The notes under the pieces were generated by a model. The model was not told where the DNA came from and searched no databases. It was given only the letters and a program-made list of their open reading frames with translations. A program made the position numbers and the translations under genes. DNA of 34,923 nucleotides from Acidimicrobiales bacterium (GTDB taxonomy: Bacteria; Actinomycetota; Acidimicrobiia; Acidimicrobiales; Poriferisodalaceae). Each line of letters starts with the position of its first letter. The first letter of the stretch is position 1. The stretch spans positions 1 through 34,923 of the forward strand of contig SGYJ01000003.1 in the NCBI GenBank assembly GCA_004214275.1, given 5' to 3'. Shown here piece after piece: positions 28,390-34,923 of this stretch.

Positions 28390-29552
28390 TGACTATCCGA
28401 GTCCAACAAAATCCCCCACTCCTCTAGTTCGGCACGAACGATTCCATCAGGATCATGTTCAACTAACGAATCAACTACATCGGGTCCAATCAGATGCTTT
28501 TTTCCTAGCCGCAGCACCGCCCACACTGCATGGCTTCGAACTAAAGGTTCCGACGCGATGAGACAATTCTCTAAGACTCGATCTACTTCGAGGTCATCGC
28601 GAATTTGACTATTCCCCAGCACGATTAACGCATTTCTCCGCAAATACTCAGGTCGACGTCTAGGTATATACCAATGACCAAACTGTTTCATGAGTTCTTC
28701 ATCTGAACTATCAAGCAGCGCAACAATGTCGACCTTTGAATCTTTGGCCAGGACGGTCCCTGAAGCGTTCATTGCCTCATCGTTGATCGGGCAAAGCACT
28801 TGGCAGTCGTCACAGCCATAAAGTCGATCTCCAAGCGCCGTTCTATACCGTCGGGGGAATGTCCCTTTGGCCTGCAAGAGCCACGCTAAGCATTTGTTGG
28901 CATCAAGTACCCCAAACTCGTCAATGGCCCCTGTAGGACAATCGGTACTGCAGCGTCGACACGTGCCACACCCATCGTGAGGATTCTCTGACTGTCCCTG
29001 AATGGGAACATCCGTTACAACTGAGCCAATCACCGTCCATGAGCCAAGCTGCGGGTGGAGCAACATTGTGTTTCGCCCTAACCACCCCAAGCCTGCTTTA
29101 GCCGCGACAGCTCTATCGGCCAGCCGATTGTCGTCCATGACCACCTCGGTTCGAGCTCCGAATCCTTCGAGGTAGTTCGCTACGGCCGTCAAGCCTTGGC
29201 GGAGCATCCCGTATTCGTCTGAACAAACGTAGGCGGCCACTACTCCTTTCGGACTCTCAACTCTCACTTTGGTCCCCGGGTTCGACGTTTGAGATTCATC
29301 CACGGTGGGTGGCTTGTATCGACGAACTGCGACCAGAATGCTCTGTGCCCCTTCAAATAGCTGTGCTGGGTCCGTAGCGCGCTCCGGATTGCCATAAGTG
29401 AAGTTCATGCCAGCATGAAGACCTTGACGTTTTCGTTCCTCAATAGCTGTGCGAGCCTCGACGATTGGCTCTACTCCGGTGACAGCAATATCGTCTAAGC
29501 CGGCATTCTTGGCTACTTGCTTTATGTTCTCAAGATTGGGAACCCACATCAC
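28386..29552 (-). CDS. queG: Epoxyqueuosine reductase QueG with HEAT-like C-terminus
   Basis: DNRLADRAVAAKAGLGWLGRNTMLLHPQLGSW, two 4Fe-4S clusters CGTCRRCSTDCPTGAI and CDDCQVLCP. Confidence 0.92.
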   Translation of the reverse strand: MMWVPNLENIKQVAKNAGLDDIAVTGVEPIVEARTAIEERKRQGLHAGMNFTYGNPERATDPAQLFEGAQSILVAVRRYKPPTVDESQTSNPGTKVRVESPKGVVAAYVCSDEYGMLRQGLTAVANYLEGFGARTEVVMDDNRLADRAVAAKAGLGWLGRNTMLLHPQLGSWTVIGSVVTDVPIQGQSENPHDGCGTCRRCSTDCPTGAIDEFGVLDANKCLAWLLQAKGTFPRRYRTALGDRLYGCDDCQVLCPINDEAMNASGTVLAKDSKVDIVALLDSSDEELMKQFGHWYIPRRRPEYLRRNALIVLGNSQIRDDLEVDRVLENCLIASEPLVRSHAVWAVLRLGKKHLIGPDVVDSLVEHDPDGIVRAELEEWGILLDSDSQ

Positions 29553-29622
29553 GACACTTCCATAATGCTCGAAAGAAGGACAGCTAGCATCCAGGATGCC
29601 GACACGCTTACATCGTTAAAAG

Positions 29623-29883
29623 TTACCGTCCTGAGTCAGATGCAACAGATTTCTGCAACTTCAATCTAGGAACCAACCCAGAACGACTAAGAGTACTAAG
29701 AGCACGGATGTCCGATAATTCGATTACGACTGAGTTCCGATCGGGTCTACAGAGGTAGGTGATGAGACAATCGTTACAAGTCTCGGACCCTGAATACTCA
29801 CAGAGATCACAATCAATAAGTAAGGATTCTTCTTCGATAGGAGTTTCATCACGGTCTCTGGTTGGAAATCCAGTGTCTCTCAC
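29623..29883 (-). CDS. Small Cys-rich protein of unknown function
   Basis: 86 aa with CDLCEYSGSETCNDCLITYLC (CX2CX7CX2CX5C) and a C-terminal SGLVPRLKL; resembles short conserved actinobacterial proteins from memory. Confidence 0.7.
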   Translation of the reverse strand: MRDTGFPTRDRDETPIEEESLLIDCDLCEYSGSETCNDCLITYLCRPDRNSVVIELSDIRALSTLSRSGLVPRLKLQKSVASDSGR

Positions 29884-29992
29884 TTCTCTTTATCCTTTGT
29901 CTGGGTGCTAAGAGAAGCTAGAACTGGGGTGGGACACCGTTGACCTCATAGCTATACCGCCTCGAAGAGACCGGTACTCTCTAATCCAGGGG

Positions 29993-30880
29993 ATGGAAAT
30001 GTTCGCCGAAGAAGCAGACGTTTGGGTAGGTCGCCAGTACGGGCCCTACAGCATCAAAGAGCTCTTGGGTCGCGGCACCGTCGCTCACGTCTACCGAGCC
30101 GCGCTGCGGGACGGCAACGAGGTTGCCCTCAAAGTCCTCACCCCCTTCGCTGAAGCAAGACAAGAGATCCGCTCTCTTTTTGAACAAGAGTTTGAACTCA
30201 TGGTTCGCGTCGAACACCCGAACGTGCTTAAAGCAATGCAAGCCGGCGTAATCGCTGGCACTCACTACATGGAGATCGAACCGATCAATGGTGAAACCCT
30301 TTGGGATCGCGTTCAGTCATCCAAAGCGATAGCTCTTCCAGAGTCCATCGCGATCGTTCAACAAATGTGTTCTGCCTTGGATCACGTTCATCACCAACGA
30401 ATCGTTCATCGGGACGTCAAACCGTCCAATATCTTGTTGGACGAAGAGGGTGATCGTGCCGTTCTATTCGACTTCGGCCTTGCGCACGACCTGGACGGAC
30501 CTCCGCCTCCTGAAGGCAGGGTCTACGGATCGCCGATGTTCCTAGCGCCCGAACAAGCAGTTGGAGGCCATGTTGATGGGAGAACCGATCTTTACAGTCT
30601 GGGTGCAACTCTGTATCGGCTAGTAGTCGGGTCAGCTCCCTTTTACGGCGAAAGGAATGAGCTTTTACACGCCCACGTGAAACTGTCACCGCCAGATCCC
30701 CGCGGTGCCGGGGTTGCTGACGATCTCGCTGAAATAATCTTGAGATCGATGTCTAAGGCTCCAGATGACCGTTTCGAAAGTGGGGCAGATTTCGCCGCTG
30801 CACTCGCCACGGTGCAACAAGCGGACATGAAACCTCGCAGGCGTGGCCTCCTGGGCCGAATTGCTGGCCGCTCCTCATAG
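29993..30880 (+). CDS. Cytosolic Ser/Thr protein kinase (Hanks type)
   Basis: GRGTVAHVYRA, VALKVL, HRDVKPSNILLDEEG, DFGLAHDLD, GSPMFLAPEQ, DLYSLGATLY. No TM or PASTA. Confidence 0.94.
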   Translation: MEMFAEEADVWVGRQYGPYSIKELLGRGTVAHVYRAALRDGNEVALKVLTPFAEARQEIRSLFEQEFELMVRVEHPNVLKAMQAGVIAGTHYMEIEPINGETLWDRVQSSKAIALPESIAIVQQMCSALDHVHHQRIVHRDVKPSNILLDEEGDRAVLFDFGLAHDLDGPPPPEGRVYGSPMFLAPEQAVGGHVDGRTDLYSLGATLYRLVVGSAPFYGERNELLHAHVKLSPPDPRGAGVADDLAEIILRSMSKAPDDRFESGADFAAALATVQQADMKPRRRGLLGRIAGRSS

Positions 30881-30908
30881 ATATTGTGAACCCCCAATAA
30901 CTCTTTAT

Positions 30909-30922
30909 CGAACACTTGTTCG
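30909..30922. promoter_or_regulatory. LexA/SOS box
   Basis: CGAACACTTGTTCG = perfect CGAAC-N4-GTTCG palindrome, flanked by T on the left (TCGAAC), directly upstream of the exonuclease/GIY-YIG gene. Confidence 0.82.
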
Positions 30923-30936
30923 CTATATTTGTCTTC

Positions 30937-32568
30937 GTGTTTCAGCAATCGTTAGAGGATTTGGGTACCCCCTTACATGAAGTCACTTTCTGTGTTCTCG
31001 ACTTTGAGACAACAGGTGGTAGAAGAAACATCGACATGATCACAGAGATAGGCGCTGTTAAGTATCGAGGCGGCGAGGAGCTCGGGACCTTCCAAACACT
31101 TATCGATCCGGGATGTTCTGTTCCTCCTGAGATAACGGTTCTTACCGGAATCACGAGTGCAATGGTGTTGCGAGCACCAAAGATGGAGCATGTCCTTCCC
31201 ACGCTCTTGGAATTTCTACAAGGCGCTGTGCTTGTCGGACACAATGTTGGATTTGATCTCGCCTTCTTAAATGCGGCTCTGCGTAGATCTGGAAGGGAAG
31301 TCTGGCAGGGTCAGAAGATCGACACATTGGCCATCTCGCGTCGCCTTATCCGCAACGACGTCCCGAATCATAAACTTTCTACCTTGGCCAAGTGTTTGCG
31401 TTTGCCACATCAGCCGAACCACCGTGCCTTAGATGACGCTCATGCCACCGCCGATTTACTTCATTACTTACTTGAACAGGCATCGGCTTTGGGAGTTCTC
31501 GGACTAGATGATTTACAACAACTTCCAACGATGCAACGCCACCCTCAGGCAAAGAAACTGCGTCTTACTGAAGACCTTCCGCGTTCGCCAGGGGTTTATC
31601 GATTTATCGACAAGAGGGGCGAAGTTCTTTATGTCGGTAAAGCGGCCAACATACGCTCTCGCGTCCGGTCATATTTCTCGACTGATAAACGTCGCAAAGT
31701 TGACCAGCTACTCCGAGAAACCGAATTAATCGAGCACACGGTATGTAAAGGATCTTTGGAAGCAGAGGTCCTTGAGTTGCGTTTGATCCAAAATCTTCGC
31801 CCGCGTTTTAACCGGCGTTCGAAAAATTGGTCGAAGTACGTGTACGTGAAATTGACGTTGGCTGAGCGCTTTCCTCGCTTATCGATCGTAAGTGAACCTA
31901 AAGGGGACGCCGGCTTCTATTTAGGTCCGATTTCTTCTCGTCGTGTTGCTCGAGATGTAGTTGATGCGATCGAAACTGTCGTACCGCTTCGTCGTTGCAC
32001 CAAGAGAGTGCCCCGGCAGGTGACCGCCGGACCCTGTGTCGCTGCTCAAATCGGCACCAGTGTGTGTCCTTGTTCCGGGGAGGTGACCGAGGAGGCTTAT
32101 TCTGAGATTGTCGACAACGTCCTCCTGGCACTTAACAATCACCCAGAAAAGCTACTCAAACCACTGCGTCTTCGAATGCTGGACCTTGCGAATCAACAAC
32201 GCTTTGAGGAAGCCGCTGATCTCCGTCGTCAAGCTTTCGCGCTATCCACCGTCTTGCGACGTCAGTACCAGGTAGAGGCGCTGCGTTCCTTTGGTCGAGT
32301 GGTATTCGAAGACTTTAGAACTGGACTGACCACGCTTGACAGTGGGTGCCTCGTTGAGTTCGCCGGCGAAACCGGTGTCGTCGGGATGGAGCAAAATAGC
32401 CCGGATGGCGTTATAGGGAAACGCGAAGTTGCCGAATTGTGGTGTGTTGCTAACTGGCTTGACACCGAGGCCCACAATCTTCGTCTCATCCACTGCGATC
32501 GCCCTCTGTCGTCTCGCTACCCCTGCTTAGATAATTTTCAAATCAAGAAAGATCTCGCTCTGGTTTAG
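30937..32568 (+). CDS. DnaQ-like exonuclease fused to UvrC-type GIY-YIG nuclease domain
   Basis: Exo: FCVLDFETTGG...HNVGFDLAFLNAAL...HRALDDAHATADLL; GIY-YIG: SPGVYRFIDKRGEVLYVGKAANIRSRVRSYF; UVR-like LDLANQQRFEEAADLRRQ. GTG 30937 preferred; track start 30916 lies inside the SOS box. Confidence 0.92.
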   Translation: MFQQSLEDLGTPLHEVTFCVLDFETTGGRRNIDMITEIGAVKYRGGEELGTFQTLIDPGCSVPPEITVLTGITSAMVLRAPKMEHVLPTLLEFLQGAVLVGHNVGFDLAFLNAALRRSGREVWQGQKIDTLAISRRLIRNDVPNHKLSTLAKCLRLPHQPNHRALDDAHATADLLHYLLEQASALGVLGLDDLQQLPTMQRHPQAKKLRLTEDLPRSPGVYRFIDKRGEVLYVGKAANIRSRVRSYFSTDKRRKVDQLLRETELIEHTVCKGSLEAEVLELRLIQNLRPRFNRRSKNWSKYVYVKLTLAERFPRLSIVSEPKGDAGFYLGPISSRRVARDVVDAIETVVPLRRCTKRVPRQVTAGPCVAAQIGTSVCPCSGEVTEEAYSEIVDNVLLALNNHPEKLLKPLRLRMLDLANQQRFEEAADLRRQAFALSTVLRRQYQVEALRSFGRVVFEDFRTGLTTLDSGCLVEFAGETGVVGMEQNSPDGVIGKREVAELWCVANWLDTEAHNLRLIHCDRPLSSRYPCLDNFQIKKDLALV

Positions 32569-32585
32569 GTCGGATGTCATTCTGC

Positions 32586-32840
32586 TTATTCTTTACGACC
32601 TAAGAATTTGACACCATGCCCGTAGCGCTCAACGAGCTCCAATTCGTCAACGTCGTAAACCATCGTCCACCTTCGCTCACTATCTTCAAATTTAACCGCC
32701 GCCATGACAAAACGATTGCCTGGCTGAATAGCAACTACGGTTCCCGTCTGACCTATTAAGTGCTGTCGGCTGTCGTCTGAGGTTGCTGTTAGACGGACAA
32801 CATCTCCAACCCCATAGGGAAGAGCTTGCCCGATCACCAT
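32586..32840 (-). CDS. Small beta-rich protein of unknown function (KOW/SH3-like)
   Basis: 84 aa, GDVVRLTATSDDSRQHLIGQTGTVVAIQPGNRFVMAAVKFEDSERRWTMVYDVDELELV. Confidence 0.6.
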   Translation of the reverse strand: MVIGQALPYGVGDVVRLTATSDDSRQHLIGQTGTVVAIQPGNRFVMAAVKFEDSERRWTMVYDVDELELVERYGHGVKFLGRKE

Positions 32841-32842
32841 GA

Positions 32843-33928
32843 CTAGTCAGCTATCTCTTTGCTGAGATTAACTACAGCCTCTACTTTGGCAGCAGCTCCG
32901 CCGTCGGCCATGACTGTCTTGGCAGCCTCGAGTCCTGCTTGCATGTCCTCGACTATGCCAGCAACGAGAAGGCCTGCTGCCGCGTTGACTGCGACGATGT
33001 CGGCCCTTGGACCTGTGTCGTTTCCGGCGAACAACTCATGCATTATCCGCACATTGTCTTCAGGAGTACCGCCTTGAATTTCGGCCCTATTGACCCGACG
33101 AAGACCTACAGATTCGGGTGTGAATTCGGTTTCGCCAACGACGTCGCCGTCACGAACCTCATAAATGCGGGTTGAATCGGTTGTTGTGATTTCATCAAGA
33201 CGATCGCCTCCATGAACGACCAGCGCATGCTCGCTGCCTCTGGCCGCCAACACGCCTGCAACTCTGGGAGCCATTGTGGGGTCGCTTACCCCTACTACTT
33301 GTCGTTTCACTCCACCTGGGTGGGACAAGGGGCCAAGAAAATTAAAGGTTGTCGGAACACCAAGCTCGGAACGAACTGGGCCAACGAACCTCATGGCAGG
33401 GTGAAACTTCTTGGCGAAGGCGAATCCGAGCCCCACTTCTTCAACGCAGCGTGCTACTTGGGCCCCATCTAGATCGACGGCTAGACCCAACACTCCTAGG
33501 GTGTCAAAAGACCCACTGCTTGAGGAAGCAGCGACGGAACCGTGTTTACAAACCGTTGCTCCGGCTGCTGCCGCGACGAAACAAGCCATCGTAGAGACGC
33601 TCAACGCGTGAGTCCGTCGAGATGGGGCGCCGCCGCTTCCGACGATATCGATCGTTCCGTTTGGCACATCTAAAGGAGAGGCTGCGTCCATCATTGCTTC
33701 CACTAAGCCAGTGAGTTCCAGTACCGAACCTCCCTTCATGCCCAGAGCAATGATGAAACCTGCTACTTGAGCATCTGTGGCTTCTCCGCGCAGAATCGAT
33801 CCCAGGGCAGCCCGCGCTGCGGCCGGGGTTAGATCAACTCCAGCAACTAGGTCGCTCAAGACTCCCGACCAGCCGCCGAAAGCGTCCAAAGAGGCGTCCG
33901 TCGCGGAGTTGCTATTACTTGAAGTCAC
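32843..33928 (-). CDS. trpD: Anthranilate phosphoribosyltransferase
   Basis: IDIVGSGGAPSRRTHALSVSTMACFVAAAAGATVCKHGSVAASSSSGSFDTLGVLG, NFLGPLSHPGGVKRQVVGV, VVHGGDRLDEI. Confidence 0.94.
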   Translation of the reverse strand: MTSSNSNSATDASLDAFGGWSGVLSDLVAGVDLTPAAARAALGSILRGEATDAQVAGFIIALGMKGGSVLELTGLVEAMMDAASPLDVPNGTIDIVGSGGAPSRRTHALSVSTMACFVAAAAGATVCKHGSVAASSSSGSFDTLGVLGLAVDLDGAQVARCVEEVGLGFAFAKKFHPAMRFVGPVRSELGVPTTFNFLGPLSHPGGVKRQVVGVSDPTMAPRVAGVLAARGSEHALVVHGGDRLDEITTTDSTRIYEVRDGDVVGETEFTPESVGLRRVNRAEIQGGTPEDNVRIMHELFAGNDTGPRADIVAVNAAAGLLVAGIVEDMQAGLEAAKTVMADGGAAAKVEAVVNLSKEIAD

Positions 33929-33938
33929 CTTTGGGACT

Positions 33939-34313
33939 CTATCGTTCGTTTGTTGTCTCGGTTTCGTTCAAGGCGCGCTGTCGTGCTGCGGCGCGGCGCC
34001 TTCGCCTGATAATGCTTCGTCGTTCCCGCTGCGTCGCACCTCCCCAAACTCCTTCTTTCTCCCGCACGGTTATTGCGTATTCGAGACAGGGCATTGCGAC
34101 GGAACAACCACGACAGATTTTCTTTGCTAACTCGGCGTTATCGTCTTCGTCATCAGGAAAGAAAATTGATGCATCGATGCCGCGGCACGCGGCAGTTTGT
34201 TCCCACCCTTTGAGCCCTGGTGCAAAGGGAAGTGAGCTCTGAAAGACATCTGTGAACGCGTCGGCACGGCTGGAATGTGAAACTGTGGTGTGGATAGGAT
34301 CGCTGATGCTCAT
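33939..34313 (-). CDS. WhiB-family iron-sulfur transcriptional regulator
   Basis: TAACRGID...AKKICRGCSVAMPCLEYAITVREKEGVWGGATQRERR; four Cys of the WhiB Fe-S motif and GVWGG turn. Confidence 0.93.
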   Translation of the reverse strand: MSISDPIHTTVSHSSRADAFTDVFQSSLPFAPGLKGWEQTAACRGIDASIFFPDDEDDNAELAKKICRGCSVAMPCLEYAITVREKEGVWGGATQRERRSIIRRRRRAAARQRALNETETTNER

Positions 34314-34396
34314 TTCACTCAGGATTCTTTCCCATTGCAGGTGGGATTGTCCAGACTAATTGAGCGTTCGGTAAAATCTCAGGGAGGCAATCCGGG

Positions 34397-34810
34397 TTGT
34401 CAGGCGAAATTTTGATCTTTGGGCACCGAATTGACCGCGGCGCGTGGTTGAGTGGTTCACTTTTCTCACTGGCAGTAGTAGTCGGTGTTGGGTTGATTAT
34501 CGGGAATCTCGTCGACCAGGACGGAGGTAACTCGCTGTTTGTTACTGCAGCGATCTCCGTTGGGCTCGTTCTCGGTGGATTTGTTGCATCTTGGCGTGCC
34601 TCGCGCGCTCATATTGTTCATGGAATGCTCACTAGTTGCCCCGCGCTGTTAATCGGCTTTGTATTCCAGTGCATCAGGATGGTTCGTGGCGTCCGTTCAG
34701 TTTCCTGGCCAAGCCTAATTGTCGTCAGCTTTCTAGCTATTTCGTTAGCAACATTGGGCGGAGTGCTTGGTGGACGTTGGACTCCTAACCGAGGCTCTCT
34801 TTTTGAGTAA
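34397..34810 (+). CDS. Membrane protein of unknown function
   Basis: 137 aa, four predicted TM stretches, TTG start. Confidence 0.6.
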   Translation: MSGEILIFGHRIDRGAWLSGSLFSLAVVVGVGLIIGNLVDQDGGNSLFVTAAISVGLVLGGFVASWRASRAHIVHGMLTSCPALLIGFVFQCIRMVRGVRSVSWPSLIVVSFLAISLATLGGVLGGRWTPNRGSLFE

Positions 34811-34862
34811 ACGGTCGACGCTGACATGACAAGCCTCATGCAGCGATACAGTGATATCGGCG

Positions 34863-34923
34863 GTGAGTCGGCTGGGTGACCGCAGTTGGCCTCACCTTTA
34901 GAGACGAGGCAAATTGAGGAAGG
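34863..34923 (+). ncRNA. rnpB: Probable 5' end of RNase P RNA (class A), truncated by window edge
   Basis: gtgagtcggctgggtgaccgcagttGGCCTCacctttagagacGAGGCaaattGAGGAAGG resembles the actinobacterial rnpB 5' layout: GGCYGGGYGRCCGC, a P3-like hairpin, then GAGGAARG(TCCGRRCT), which would fall just beyond the edge. Confidence 0.6.

Noticed and set aside
1-34923. CRISPR arrays, transposases, prophage genes, tRNAs, toxin-antitoxin or defence islands
   Set aside because: None detected by reading; gene content is conserved housekeeping with tight spacing. A tRNAscan/CRISPR search was not possible here.

Overview
The window reads as a chromosomal core region of an actinobacterium. Synteny and moderate GC suggest Acidimicrobiia or a relative, but this is an inference. 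I see no mobile elements, CRISPR arrays or tRNAs. The left 11 kb is a minus-strand division and cell-wall (dcw) operon: mraZ, rsmH, ftsL-like, ftsI, murE, mraY, murD, ftsW, murG, murC (murC runs off the left edge). murF is missing from its usual place between murE and mraY. Upstream of mraZ (upstream in operon order) are an HNH nuclease, a small conserved protein, a ROK kinase, a DUF3040 protein, dinB and a NUDIX hydrolase. Next come plus-strand inositol-monophosphatase, OmpR-type regulator, histidine kinase and GerMN lipoprotein genes. A trkH-trkH-trkA potassium uptake set follows, then glpK, an aminotransferase, an SRPBCC protein, a PimB-like GT4, queG, a Ser/Thr kinase, an exonuclease/GIY-YIG (UvrC-like) nuclease, trpD and whiB. 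The right edge probably holds the 5' end of RNase P RNA. The best non-ORF signals are four phased 10-bp MraZ-box-like repeats upstream of mraZ, a perfect CGAAC-N4-GTTCG LexA box in front of the exonuclease/GIY-YIG gene, a ROK kinase that seems to need a CTG start, and the rnpB 5' end. I found no clearly novel multi-gene system.
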